Assembly: GCF_003991195.1 (NCBI RefSeq)
Contig: NZ_RCWL01000001.1
Span: 248,001 to 312,000 of the forward strand
Reading direction: 5' to 3'
Length of the DNA stretch: 64,000 nucleotides
From: Gynurincola endophyticus
Lineage (GTDB): Bacteria > Bacteroidota > Bacteroidia > Chitinophagales > Chitinophagaceae
Position numbers and translations under genes: made by a program. The notes beneath the pieces are model-generated. The model made no database searches. It had not been told where the DNA came from and saw only the letters and a list, made by a program, of their open reading frames with translations. Positions within the stretch are counted from its first letter, which is position 1, and every line of letters begins with the position of its first letter. Of the stretch, positions 1 to 8,901 are shown in pieces.

Positions 1-30
1 CCCAGCCATTCTTTGAATCATTTTTTTCAT
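1..30 (-). CDS. possible N-terminus of a gene leaving the window
   Basis: On the minus strand an ATG at 30-28 opens a frame reading MKKMIQRMAG up to the window edge. The Lys-rich start would suit a signal peptide or cytoplasmic protein, but only ten codons are visible. It would be divergent from the M23 peptidase gene. Identity cannot be judged. Confidence 0.3.
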   Translation of the reverse strand, partial: MKKMIQRMAG

Positions 31-297
31 AGCTTAAAATTTTTGTGGTGAGGGCCTATACAAACTAAGACAACCTTCATTTTAAAAATGCTGTTCGATA
101 CGCCAATTTTTTTTTATTTGTTCCATTTACATGCCTAAAATTTAGTGGCGGTATTAATTTATAGTTAAAACAATTATTTATAAGAGCCTAATCAGTGGCT
201 TTGTGACCGAAAACGGGCAAAAAAGATAACTTTTATAAAAGAAACTCGCTCATTACTGATTAGTAATTAGTTTTGCTCTAATCATAAAAGAATCGTT
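31..297. other. intergenic leader, AT-rich
   Basis: This gap of about 270 bases lies between the window-edge gene and the M23 peptidase. It is strongly AT-rich with homopolymer T and A runs. It contains one TAnnTTTG-type promoter element at 268-275. No RNA gene or strong hairpin was seen. Confidence 0.5.
268..275 (+). promoter_or_regulatory. candidate -7 element TAGTTTTG
   Basis: It matches the Bacteroidota -7 consensus TAnnTTTG and lies 22 bases before the GTG start of the M23 peptidase. No clear TTTG -33 partner is visible at the usual spacing, so this is tentative. Confidence 0.35.
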
Positions 298-1980
298 GTG
301 AGAAGAATCTTCAGTTTTTGCCTGTTGTTTGGTCTGGTTGCCGAGTCATTTGCTCAGGGGTATTATAGAAATCCGACAGATTTGCCGATGTTGCTGAGTG
401 GTAATTTCGGGGAATTGCGCCCCAATCATTATCACATGGGTTTAGATATTAAAACGGCAGCTGTTGAAAATAAGCCGATTTATGCAGCAGCAGACGGCTT
501 TGTTTCGAGAATAAAGGTGGAGCCCGGTGGCTATGGTAGAGCAATTTACATTCAGCATCCCAACGGAACCACTACACTTTATGCGCATTTGAATGATTTT
601 AATCCTTCTTTGGAAAAATGGGTTAAAGAACAGCAATACCAGCAACAGTCCTGGGCGATTGACCTGTATCCCGATGAAAATATGTTTCCCTTAAAGAAAG
701 GCAACTTTATTGCCTATAGCGGTAATACCGGCGGCTCGCTTGCACCGCACCTGCATTTTGAAATCAGAGATACAAAGGATGGTTTTAATCTGAACCCTTT
801 ATTATATCAGTTTCCGGTTGAAGACAAAATTGCGCCGATGGTAACAAGGTTGGCGATATACGACAAATCATTGTCTACTTATGAACAACAGCCAGTCATT
901 ATTGCGGTGAAAAATGCAGGTAGCAACAGATATATCACACAGCCTGGAGTGGTGAAAGTGAATGCGAAAAAAATCGTACTGGGTTTTTCTGCTTACGATA
1001 CACATAATAACTCGCACAATAAAAATGGTATTTACAGAGCGCAGTTATTTTTGAATGGATTACCGGATATTTCATTTTTGATGGACAGTATTCATTATGA
1101 GGATACACGCTATATGAACGCACATATTGATTATAAAACGGCTACTACCCGGTCAAACTGGATTCATCAGCTTTTTCAGTTACCTGGATATTATCCGAAT
1201 TCAATTTATCGTACAGATAACGGAACCGGTACGATTGATTTAAGTGATGGTAAAGAACATGCAGTAAAAATTGAAATTAGTGATGCCTACAAAAATAAAT
1301 CGGTAATAGAAACCAGGCTACAATTCAGCGGGGTTGAAAAGAGAGCCGCAACTGCATCCGGAAAAATGTTTTATCCGGATATGTTAGACGGTTTTGAAGC
1401 ACCGAATTGTGAGTTTTTCATTGGAGAAAAATGTTTATATGAAGCTACTCCTATCGACTATGCAGAATTGAAGGCGACAGATTCAAATGCGGTATCAGCG
1501 ATGCACAAAATAGGCCAGTCATATATCCCGCTCCAAACAAAATTTCTGGTTCGCGTAAAACCAACCCGTGGGGTAGAGAACAGTTTAAGGTCTAAAACGT
1601 TAATGTTATGGACCAGTGGTACAAAAAAAGCTGCAGAAAAAGTAAACTGGAATCAGGACTGGGCTTCGGCGCAATTCAGGGATTTTGGCAATTATCAATT
1701 GGTATTGGATACGGTTGCTCCTGTTGTTAAATTTAATTTTGCAGAGGGAAGTAGCCAGGCGGGGCGTAAATCAATCAGCTTTAACGTGTCGGATAAATAT
1801 GGTTATGCTAAAGTGGTTGCCACAATCGATAATCAATGGATATGTTTTACGAATGATAAATACCGTGCGTTTGTGTACAAATTTGATGAGCATTGTTTAC
1901 CGGGCGAGCACGAATTAAAAGTAATCGCTACAGATCTGGTAGGAAATACCACTACTGCAACGATAAAATTTGTTAGATAA
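298..1980 (+). CDS. secreted M23 (LytM-type) peptidase
   Basis: This is a 560-residue protein beginning at GTG with a signal peptide (hydrophobic residues 3-17, AQG cleavage region near 19-21). An M23 zinc metallopeptidase domain follows at about residues 25-175. HxxxD is seen in HYHMGLD, YAHL follows, and HLH occurs in APHLHFEI; these are the usual LytM zinc and catalytic residues. The family cuts peptidoglycan cross-links in the periplasm. The remaining 380 residues carry no motif I recognise and look beta-rich, possibly Ig-like. The stop codon overlaps the next start by one base (TAATG), implying translational coupling with the peroxiredoxin. GTG is preferred because the signal peptide starts there. 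Confidence 0.9.
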   Translation: MRRIFSFCLLFGLVAESFAQGYYRNPTDLPMLLSGNFGELRPNHYHMGLDIKTAAVENKPIYAAADGFVSRIKVEPGGYGRAIYIQHPNGTTTLYAHLNDFNPSLEKWVKEQQYQQQSWAIDLYPDENMFPLKKGNFIAYSGNTGGSLAPHLHFEIRDTKDGFNLNPLLYQFPVEDKIAPMVTRLAIYDKSLSTYEQQPVIIAVKNAGSNRYITQPGVVKVNAKKIVLGFSAYDTHNNSHNKNGIYRAQLFLNGLPDISFLMDSIHYEDTRYMNAHIDYKTATTRSNWIHQLFQLPGYYPNSIYRTDNGTGTIDLSDGKEHAVKIEISDAYKNKSVIETRLQFSGVEKRAATASGKMFYPDMLDGFEAPNCEFFIGEKCLYEATPIDYAELKATDSNAVSAMHKIGQSYIPLQTKFLVRVKPTRGVENSLRSKTLMLWTSGTKKAAEKVNWNQDWASAQFRDFGNYQLVLDTVAPVVKFNFAEGSSQAGRKSISFNVSDKYGYAKVVATIDNQWICFTNDKYRAFVYKFDEHCLPGEHELKVIATDLVGNTTTATIKFVR

Positions 1981-2444
1981 TGATACAAGAAGGAATGAAA
2001 GCTCCTGCGTTTACAGGAACGGATCAGAATGGAGAAAAAATCAGATTAAAAGATTATAAAGGAAAAAAAATAGCTGTTTATTTTTATCCGAAAGACGATA
2101 CACCGGCCTGTACTGCACAAGCCTGTAGTTTGAGAGATCTGCATCAGGATTTGTTAAAAGCAGGGATTGTTGTAATCGGTATCAGCCCTGATACGATTGA
2201 AAAACATAAAAAATTTGAAAGTAAGTATCAGCTGCCATTTTCGTTGATAAGTGATCCTGAGAAAAATATTATTGATGCTTTTGGCGTTTGGGGAGAGAAG
2301 AAATTGTATGGAAAAGAATATATGGGCTTAATCAGAACTACTTTTCTGATTGATGAGAAAGGGATCGTAGTGAAAGTAATCGGCCGTCCTAAAACAAAAG
2401 ATCACGGAAATGAAATACTAACTGCTTTCGGGCTTAATAAGTAA
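1980..2444 (+). CDS. bcp: thioredoxin-dependent peroxiredoxin (BCP/PrxQ type)
   Basis: This 154-residue protein has the full length usual for bacterioferritin comigratory protein. The peroxidatic Cys is in DDTPACTAQACSLRD, with the second Cys five residues later as in PrxQ-type enzymes. It reduces hydrogen peroxide and organic hydroperoxides in the cytoplasm using thioredoxin. The later parts (GISPDTIEKHKKF, LISDPEK, RTTFLIDEKG) follow the family pattern. The ATG overlaps the stop of the upstream M23 peptidase gene by one base, so the two are probably co-transcribed. Confidence 0.95.
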   Translation: MIQEGMKAPAFTGTDQNGEKIRLKDYKGKKIAVYFYPKDDTPACTAQACSLRDLHQDLLKAGIVVIGISPDTIEKHKKFESKYQLPFSLISDPEKNIIDAFGVWGEKKLYGKEYMGLIRTTFLIDEKGIVVKVIGRPKTKDHGNEILTAFGLNK

Positions 2445-2530
2445 AGTGTTTTTTGTTGGTGCATAAGCGGCACGTAACTTGGTAAAATGGGAAAAAAATA
2501 GTATCTTTTAAGATATAATCAGTTGTTTCA

Positions 2531-2815
2531 TTGAAAAAGATCAGAATCAAAGAAAAATCATTTATTGCATGGGTGGCTGCTAAAGTATTAAACGCCGATC
2601 AAATGGCAATGGTTTTAGGAAAAACCATTCATTTGCATAATACCAGCATGGAAGAATTTCTGGCTGATAAAAGATGGTTCAATCATGAATTAAAGCATAT
2701 TGAACAGTTTGAACAACATGGTTTTTTCCCTTTCCTGTTTAAGTATACGATTGAATCGATTAAAAACGGCTATCAAAATAATAAATATGAAATAGAGGCC
2801 CGTCAGGCTGAGTGA
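2531..2815 (+). CDS. DUF4157-like small putative metallopeptidase-fold protein
   Basis: This 94-residue protein probably starts at TTG 2531, giving MKKIRIKEKS. It has HELKHIEQF at about residues 53-61, resembling a degenerate zincin HExxH helix as in DUF4157 proteins. The surroundings (GKTIHLHN, RWFNHELKH, NNKYEIEARQAE) match the compact Bacteroidota form of that family. Whether it is an active protease is unknown: the second His is in place but the catalytic Glu context HELKH is intact only as H-E-x-x-H. It ends one base before the convergent birA stop, so the two genes abut tail to tail. Confidence 0.75.
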   Translation: MKKIRIKEKSFIAWVAAKVLNADQMAMVLGKTIHLHNTSMEEFLADKRWFNHELKHIEQFEQHGFFPFLFKYTIESIKNGYQNNKYEIEARQAE

Positions 2816-3568
2816 TTAATCGTATTGCCATGTAATTTCACCTACCTGAAATTGCTGTATTTGCCCGTTATTTTCAGTTTCCAGTAATCCGTCTGCATTC
2901 ACTTGTACAACCAGTGATTCAATGAATTTGCCCTGGTGCAGAAACTTTGCCATTTGCCCTCTTTTAAATAATTCGGTATTGTAGGCTGTCATAATTGTTT
3001 CGGCACTTGATTTTTGCATCCATTGCCAACGGTTCTGTAAATGTTGACACAGGATTCTGGACAGTTCGATAACGTCCCAGTTCTTACCTGTAATTTGTTT
3101 TAAAGAAACGGCTTTTGTAGAAGTGGGGGGAAATTGAGTTTGGTTGATATTAATACCGATACCCACTACCGACCAATTCCATTTCTGTGTATCAGCAGAA
3201 ATTTTGTTCTCAATGAGAATGCCTACTGACTTTCTGTCACGCCATAAGATGTCGTTAGGCCATTTGATGAAAGTGGGTTCGCCGGCAAAACTGTTAAAAA
3301 AATCATAAGTCCCCAAAGCTATTGAAGCTGCAAAAAGGAACTGTTGATCAATAGATAAGGGGATATTTTCATAAATAATGGAGATCATGATGTTTTCACC
3401 GGGGGTAGATTTCCATTCTTTACCGCGTTGGCCTTTCCCTGCTGATTGTTCCAGCGCGAAAATGGCAGTTCCATGCGCTGCCAAGCCTTGTTGAATCAGA
3501 CCCATGGCATAGTTGTTGGTGCTGTCGATGGTGGGTAAAACTTGCAATAGGTGGCCTATTGGTTTCAT
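2816..3568 (-). CDS. birA: biotin--[acetyl-CoA-carboxylase] ligase
   Basis: This 250-residue protein lacks the N-terminal DNA-binding domain of E. coli BirA, so it is a class I enzyme with ligase activity only. It attaches biotin to carboxylase carrier proteins in the cytoplasm. The biotinyl-AMP loop appears as GKGQRGKEW near residues 44-52. The catalytic region reads FIKWPNDI near 101-108, with GILIENK following. A short SH3-like C-terminal domain closes the protein. It is transcribed divergently from rsfS across a 129-base gap. Confidence 0.93.
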   Translation of the reverse strand: MKPIGHLLQVLPTIDSTNNYAMGLIQQGLAAHGTAIFALEQSAGKGQRGKEWKSTPGENIMISIIYENIPLSIDQQFLFAASIALGTYDFFNSFAGEPTFIKWPNDILWRDRKSVGILIENKISADTQKWNWSVVGIGININQTQFPPTSTKAVSLKQITGKNWDVIELSRILCQHLQNRWQWMQKSSAETIMTAYNTELFKRGQMAKFLHQGKFIESLVVQVNADGLLETENNGQIQQFQVGEITWQYD

Positions 3569-3592
3569 TGTAAGTAATAGTTAAAGATTTAG

Positions 3593-3600
3593 TATTTTTG
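3593..3600 (+). promoter_or_regulatory. candidate -7 element TATTTTTG
   Basis: It matches TAnnTTTG, with TTG at 3568-3570 about 22 bases upstream as a possible -33 element. It would drive the rsfS-ftsH unit. Confidence 0.35.
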
Positions 3601-3697
3601 AAAGAGCTAAATTAAGGGTTTGAGTGAACGAACTGAAGAAAATAATGTTATTCATAGAACCCTGTTTTTTATTATCAAGTTTTAAAATATTTCGTTA

Positions 3698-4081
3698 TTG
3701 GAACAAATAACTGTGTCGACTAAGAGACCGAGTGTGAAAAGGTTAACAAAAAGCTCTAAAATTTACAAGGCAATTCTGCATGCCCTTGATGAAAAAAAAG
3801 CGGAGAAAATTGTTAGTTTAGACTTACGCAAAATTCCTGAAGCTGTTGCTGATTTTTTTATAGTTTGCGAGGCTACAAGCACTACGCAAGTGAAAGCTAT
3901 TGGAGACTTTATTGAATATCATGTAAAAGAAGAACTAGATGAAGTTCCTTACAGACATGAAGGTCATCAATCAGCTCAATGGATAATTGTAGATTATGTA
4001 AACATTGTAATTCATATCATGCAGCCTGAAACCCGTAAATTCTACCGCTTAGAAGAAATGTGGAGCGATGCTGAGGATTAA
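3698..4081 (+). CDS. rsfS: ribosome silencing factor RsfS
   Basis: This is a 127-residue member of the RsfS/Iojap family, with the core KAEKIVSLDLRKIPEAVADFFIVCEA and later HEGHQSAQWIIVDYVNIVIHIM. The family binds ribosomal protein L14 and blocks subunit joining during starvation. The predicted start is TTG 3698; GTG 3713 is an alternative that would drop five residues. The gene is followed by ftsH after 88 bases on the same strand, an arrangement common in Bacteroidota. Confidence 0.92.
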   Translation: MEQITVSTKRPSVKRLTKSSKIYKAILHALDEKKAEKIVSLDLRKIPEAVADFFIVCEATSTTQVKAIGDFIEYHVKEELDEVPYRHEGHQSAQWIIVDYVNIVIHIMQPETRKFYRLEEMWSDAED

Positions 4082-4169
4082 TTTCTAAATCAATATTTTA
4101 TTGTATATTAGAAAGGTTCAATAATAAACGGTAGCAGGTTCAAATTATTAATAAGACAAAAAGCTAAAG

Positions 4170-6215
4170 ATGTCACAAGACGAATCAAGACAACAAGCTC
4201 CCAGACGCCCGGTAGATGGGAATAGTGATAAGAAGTCCCCTAAGTTCAATATATATTGGATTTGGGCAATCATTTTCATCATCCTGGTGGGTATTCGATT
4301 TATCAGTCCGTTTAATGCCGATGCCAAAACAATCAATGAGTTGGAATTCTACTCAATGTTAGAAAAAGGGCATGTTGAAAAACTGGTGACTGTAACCAAC
4401 AAGAATTTAGTTAGAGTATATATTAAGAAAGATGCACTTCAATCTTATTCTGATAAAATAGATTTAAAATCAGTTGAAGCTTCCGGAGGAAGAGCCCCGC
4501 AATTTGAATTTAAAGTGTTTAAGTCAGAGGAGTTTGATAAGCAGCTAAAAACATTTTTTACTGAACACCCAACTGTAACAGCAGTTCCTAATGATCCTAT
4601 TCAGGAAGGTGAATGGTTCGGGTCAATTCTTCAGTTTATTCTTCCTTTAGTGATTATCGTCTTTATATGGGTTCTGTTGATGCGTAAAATGAGTGGTGGT
4701 GCCGGCGGTGGTAATGGCCCTGGTGGTATCTTCAATATCGGAAAATCAAAAGCAACCTTATTTGATAAAGGAACAAAAGTAAATATCACTTTCGCTGATG
4801 TAGCCGGCCTGGATGAAGCGAAGATCGAAGTGATGGAAATTGTTGACTTTTTAAAGAATCCCAAAAAATATACTGCCCTCGGGGGTAAAATTCCTAAAGG
4901 TGCATTATTAGTAGGACCTCCCGGTACCGGTAAAACTTTACTGGCAAAAGCAATGGCGGGTGAAGCACAGGTTCCTTTCTTTAGCATGAGCGGATCTGAC
5001 TTCGTTGAATTATTCGTAGGAGTAGGTGCCAGCAGAGTAAGAGACCTGTTTAAGCAGGCGCGTGAGAAAGCTCCTTGTATTATTTTCATTGACGAAATTG
5101 ATGCGATCGGTAGAGCGAGAGGTAAAAACTCAATGATGAGTAACGACGAAAGAGAAAGTACGCTGAACCAGATGTTGGTGGAAATGGATGGGTTTGGTGG
5201 AGATAGCGGTATTATTGTTCTTGCTGCTACTAACCGCCCGGATGTACTGGATTCGGCTTTATTAAGACCGGGACGTTTCGATCGTCAGATTTCAATTGAT
5301 AAACCAGATGTAAAGGGAAGAGAAAGCATCTTCAATGTGCATTTGAAAAATATTAAAATCTCAGAAAAAGTAGACGTTCATAAATTAGCTGAACAAACAC
5401 CTGGTTTTGCCGGTGCAGACATCGCTAATATTTGTAACGAAGCTGCTTTGATTGCTGCAAGAAAAGGAAAGTCTTCTGTTGAAATGAGTGACTTCCAGGA
5501 TGCGGTAGACAGAGTAATCGGAGGGCTGGAAAAGAAAAATAAAATCATATCTCCGGAAGAAAAGAAAATTATTGCTTATCACGAGGCCGGACACGCTATT
5601 TGCGGATGGTATCTTGAACATGCTTATCCGCTTTTAAAAGTTACAATTGTTCCGCGCGGTGTGGCTGCATTAGGATATGCACAATACACGCCGAAAGAGC
5701 AATATTTGTATGATACCGATCAGCTCATCGATCAGATTTGTATGACTTTAGGAGGCCGGGCCAGTGAGGAAATATTCTTCGGAAAAATTTCAACCGGTGC
5801 TCAGAATGACCTTCAGCAAATTACCAGAATGGCTTACTCAATGGTAACGATTTATGGTATGAATAATAAAGTCGGTAATGTTAGCTTCTATGACCCTTCT
5901 CAGGAAAGTTCATTTACGAAGCCTTATTCTGAAGAAACTTCTAAGTTGATTGATGAAGAAGTTCGCAAACTGATTGATGCTGCTTACGAAAGAACAAAAA
6001 ATCTACTGACAGAGAAGAAAGAACAGGTGGCTAAATTAGCAGAAGAATTGTTAGATAAAGAGGTTCTTTTTCAAAGTGATGTGGAAGCATTGATCGGAAA
6101 ACGTCCTTACGGTGAAAAGAAAATCATTGATGATGAACATCATGAAACAGGTTCTATCAGTGAAGGAGTTCCTCCATTTGACAGCAATGTACACCCTGCT
6201 TCAAAATCAGAGTAA
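4170..6215 (+). CDS. ftsH: ATP-dependent zinc metalloprotease FtsH
   Basis: This 681-residue protein degrades unfolded and regulatory membrane and cytosolic proteins. Transmembrane segments lie near residues 28-47 and 150-168 and flank a periplasmic domain. The AAA+ domain has Walker A GPPGTGKT at 249-256 and Walker B IIFIDEID further on. The protease domain carries the zinc motif HEAGH at 471-475. A Gly-rich linker ([13 protein letters not shown]) joins TM2 to the ATPase. The stop overlaps the LUD-protein start by one base (TAATG). Confidence 0.98.
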   Translation: MSQDESRQQAPRRPVDGNSDKKSPKFNIYWIWAIIFIILVGIRFISPFNADAKTINELEFYSMLEKGHVEKLVTVTNKNLVRVYIKKDALQSYSDKIDLKSVEASGGRAPQFEFKVFKSEEFDKQLKTFFTEHPTVTAVPNDPIQEGEWFGSILQFILPLVIIVFIWVLLMRKMSGGAGGGNGPGGIFNIGKSKATLFDKGTKVNITFADVAGLDEAKIEVMEIVDFLKNPKKYTALGGKIPKGALLVGPPGTGKTLLAKAMAGEAQVPFFSMSGSDFVELFVGVGASRVRDLFKQAREKAPCIIFIDEIDAIGRARGKNSMMSNDERESTLNQMLVEMDGFGGDSGIIVLAATNRPDVLDSALLRPGRFDRQISIDKPDVKGRESIFNVHLKNIKISEKVDVHKLAEQTPGFAGADIANICNEAALIAARKGKSSVEMSDFQDAVDRVIGGLEKKNKIISPEEKKIIAYHEAGHAICGWYLEHAYPLLKVTIVPRGVAALGYAQYTPKEQYLYDTDQLIDQICMTLGGRASEEIFFGKISTGAQNDLQQITRMAYSMVTIYGMNNKVGNVSFYDPSQESSFTKPYSEETSKLIDEEVRKLIDAAYERTKNLLTEKKEQVAKLAEELLDKEVLFQSDVEALIGKRPYGEKKIIDDEHHETGSISEGVPPFDSNVHPASKSE

Positions 6216-6856
6216 TGAATAGCACTACACCAAAAGAAAAAATATTAAAAAAAATCAGGAAGGCGTTGACGAACTCAACGCCTATTCCTTTTTCACACAG
6301 TGAAGGAAATTCTGATGTATTTGTAAGAAGTAAAGAAGAGCTCGAGGTACAGTTTGCGCAAACCTTCACTAATCTGATGGGGAAATTTGCTTACTGTTTA
6401 AACCAAAGCGATCTGGCGGCTCAGCTCAATGCCCTGATTCAGGAAAAAGGTTGGAGTAAAATATTTTGTATAGAACAGCAAATAGATCAGCAATTATCAA
6501 CTGCAGGAATACAGTCGGATAAACAGGTTTCGCTGAACGATTGTGACGTGGCTATTACCGGCTGTGAGTGTTTAGTGGCACGCACCGGTTCTATCTGGAT
6601 GAGCTCGGCTCAGGAAAGCGGCAGAACTACCAGTGTGTATGCGCCTGTTCATATTTGTATTGCTTATACGCATCAGCTCGTGTATGACATTCGCGATGCG
6701 ATTGAACTTACCAGAAAAAAATATGATCAACACTTTCCTTCACTGGTTACATTAGCTACCGGCCCCAGCAGAACTGCAGATATTGAAAAAACATTAGTAG
6801 TTGGAATACATGGTCCCAAAGAAGTATATGTATTTTTGGTTGACCGTTTCCAGTAA
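6215..6856 (+). CDS. LUD-domain protein (LutC/YkgG family)
   Basis: This 213-residue protein has the LUD fold signature, including DVAITGCECLVARTGSIWM and a C-terminal VTLATGPSRTADIEKTLVVGIHGPKEV. LutC takes part in the LutABC L-lactate oxidation system. Here lutA and lutB are not adjacent, and the gene is coupled to ftsH by a one-base overlap, so a role in lactate use is not shown by context. In Bacteroidota, LUD proteins are often found next to ftsH. Its exact substrate is unknown. Confidence 0.85.
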   Translation: MNSTTPKEKILKKIRKALTNSTPIPFSHSEGNSDVFVRSKEELEVQFAQTFTNLMGKFAYCLNQSDLAAQLNALIQEKGWSKIFCIEQQIDQQLSTAGIQSDKQVSLNDCDVAITGCECLVARTGSIWMSSAQESGRTTSVYAPVHICIAYTHQLVYDIRDAIELTRKKYDQHFPSLVTLATGPSRTADIEKTLVVGIHGPKEVYVFLVDRFQ

Positions 6857-6867
6857 AACGATTGTAT

Positions 6868-7284
6868 ATGCCAGACCAGTCATTATACCTTTTTGTGTAC
6901 GGCTCATTAAGAAAAGGGTTTCAACATGAAGCTTATCAATATATCCGCGATAACTTTTCGCTGATAGGAGAAGCTTCGGTGAAAGGAAAATTGTATAATG
7001 TGGGAGAATATCCCGGAGCAATCCCTTGCGAAGAAGACCGTTTTATAAAAGGAGAGTTGTATCAGGCGCATTCGGCCTCAGCTTTTAAATGGGCCATTGC
7101 GCAATTAGACGATTATGAAGGGTTGACCGTTGAAAAAGGAGAAACAGCCTTGTTTCAAAGAAAGTTAGAAGTTTTGACCGGCGAATATGCAACCATTAAA
7201 GCCTGGGTGTATTGGTATAATTTACCTTACGAACATTTACCGTTGATTGAGTCGGGCGACTATCTGACATTTACACAGCAATAA
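6868..7284 (+). CDS. gamma-glutamylcyclotransferase-like (AIG2/YtfP) protein
   Basis: From ATG 6868 this gives 138 residues; a TTG two codons upstream is possible but less likely. The substrate-binding loop YGSLRKGF lies near residue 12, followed by GEYPGAIP and QLDDYEGL, whose Glu fits the catalytic acid of the GGCT fold. Family members release 5-oxoproline from gamma-glutamyl compounds, but the substrate of this short form is not known. It lies 11 bases behind the LUD gene and 16 bases before the LpxH-like gene, so it is part of the same transcript. Confidence 0.85.
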   Translation: MPDQSLYLFVYGSLRKGFQHEAYQYIRDNFSLIGEASVKGKLYNVGEYPGAIPCEEDRFIKGELYQAHSASAFKWAIAQLDDYEGLTVEKGETALFQRKLEVLTGEYATIKAWVYWYNLPYEHLPLIESGDYLTFTQQ

Positions 7285-7300
7285 GAAAGGTTTTAAAGGA

Positions 7301-8098
7301 ATGATGCAATTAGAACAGGATAAGAAGATATATTTTATCTCGGATTTTCACCTGGGAACACCTGGTGCAGGAGATAGTTTAAAAAGAGAAAAGCATATTA
7401 TAAAGTTTCTGAATGAAGTAGAATCGTCGGCCGCAATGATTTTCATTGTGGGCGACATGTTCGACTTCTGGTATGAATACCGTACTGTAGTACCGAGAGG
7501 TTATACACGCATTTTAGGTAAAATCGCAGACCTTACTGATAAAGGTATTCCCGTTCATTTTTTTGTAGGTAATCATGATATGTGGATGAAGGATTATTTT
7601 CAGAAAGAATTGAACGTACCTGTCTTTTTTGAGCCACAGGAATATCAGTTTAATGATAAAAAGTTTTTAGTAGGGCATGGTGATGGATTAGGGCCTGGAG
7701 ATTACGGGTATAAATTTTTGAAAAAAGTTTTTAGAAACCCTGTTTGTCAATGGCTTTTCGGTATCCTGCCTCCCTATTTCGGAATAGGTCTGGCTAATTG
7801 GTCGAGCCGTCGGAGTCGCGCCGCAACCGGACAGGTCGATGAAAAATATTTTGGTGAAGAAGGAGAATGGCTGATTACTTATTGTAAAGAACAACTGGAG
7901 AAGCAACACTATGACTATCTGGTGTTTGGTCATCGCCATCTGCCGATCGAGTTTAAGTTTACCGGTAAGAATGCAACTTATATCAACTTAGGTGACTGGA
8001 TCAGGTATGATACATACGCTGTTTTTGATGGTAAAAATCTAACGTTACATTCTTATCTGAACAAAGCCACTGATAAAATAATCAGAGATCAGAATTAA
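7301..8098 (+). CDS. UDP-2,3-diacylglucosamine diphosphatase (LpxH-like)
   Basis: This 265-residue calcineurin-like phosphoesterase shows all metal-binding motifs in order: SDFHLGTP, GDMFDFWYEY, GNHDMW, GHGDGLGPGD and GHRHLP. The FDFWYEY segment and length fit the LpxH family, which makes lipid X in lipid A synthesis at the inner membrane. Assignment to LpxH rather than another membrane-associated phosphoesterase is by motif and length only. Start ATG 7301 or 7304 (ATGATG). Confidence 0.85.
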   Translation: MMQLEQDKKIYFISDFHLGTPGAGDSLKREKHIIKFLNEVESSAAMIFIVGDMFDFWYEYRTVVPRGYTRILGKIADLTDKGIPVHFFVGNHDMWMKDYFQKELNVPVFFEPQEYQFNDKKFLVGHGDGLGPGDYGYKFLKKVFRNPVCQWLFGILPPYFGIGLANWSSRRSRAATGQVDEKYFGEEGEWLITYCKEQLEKQHYDYLVFGHRHLPIEFKFTGKNATYINLGDWIRYDTYAVFDGKNLTLHSYLNKATDKIIRDQN

Positions 8099-8103
8099 AC
8101 AAT

Positions 8104-8901
8104 ATGAGATTATCTATTCTACTGATCTATATCTTGCTGAAAGCATCCAATATGTTTGCTCAAACCAATACGGTTTATGAGCAGGTAGATGATTTTACTG
8201 TGGATCAATTAGGGTATATATATATCATTTCCAAGTCAGGACAACTAAAAAAAATAACAGCCACCGGCGATTCTGTAGCTGTTTTTAATCAGGTTAAAAA
8301 ACATGGAAACTTATCGCATATTGATGTAAGTAACCCTTTGAAAGTATTATTGTTTTACAAGAGCTTTAATACTGTAGTTATACTTGACAGATTGCTTAAT
8401 GTAAATGCCACATTAGATTTGAGAAAAATTGGAAGATATCAGGTAACTGCTATCGGAACTTCATATGATAATAACATCTGGCTATATGATGAGATGAATG
8501 CGGAATTGTTACGTGTGGATGAGGCGGGGAATAAAATAGCCAGTTCTTATAGCTTAACAGATGTTCTGGACGGGCTTCCCAATCCTGTTCAATTATTTGA
8601 TCAGCAGCGGGTGGTTTATTTGTATGATCCGCAGAAAGGGGTATATCAGTTTGATTACTTTGGTGGATATAAAGGCATGTTGACATTGATCGGATGGAAA
8701 GACCTGTTTGTTTGGAATGATATTTTGTATGGTAGAGTAGGTGAACAGGTGATTCGATACAACTTGAAAACACATGATCAACAGGCTATTTCATTAGAAA
8801 AGGATTTGCTCAGAGCGAAAAAAATTTATTTTCTCCCTCAGGCAACTTATATCCTGCTCGATGATCAATTGCATATTAGACCTTCAAAAGCTGAATTATG
8901 A
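8104..8901 (+). CDS. exported protein of unknown function, probable beta-propeller
   Basis: This 265-residue protein has a signal peptide (MRLSILLIYILLKASNMFAQ). The mature part is a string of short beta-strands with propeller-like turns (YIISKSGQLKKITATGD, NNIWLYDEMNAELLRVDEAGN), resembling NHL or WD-type blades. No catalytic motif is visible. It follows the LpxH-like gene by five bases and its stop overlaps the MscS start (ATGA), so it belongs to the same operon. A cell-envelope role is likely but unproven. Confidence 0.75.
   Translation: MRLSILLIYILLKASNMFAQTNTVYEQVDDFTVDQLGYIYIISKSGQLKKITATGDSVAVFNQVKKHGNLSHIDVSNPLKVLLFYKSFNTVVILDRLLNVNATLDLRKIGRYQVTAIGTSYDNNIWLYDEMNAELLRVDEAGNKIASSYSLTDVLDGLPNPVQLFDQQRVVYLYDPQKGVYQFDYFGGYKGMLTLIGWKDLFVWNDILYGRVGEQVIRYNLKTHDQQAISLEKDLLRAKKIYFLPQATYILLDDQLHIRPSKAEL

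Noticed and set aside
4631-5089. Antisense frame over ftsH and many similar frames
   Set aside because: These are shadow frames opposite clear coding sequence, without family signal.
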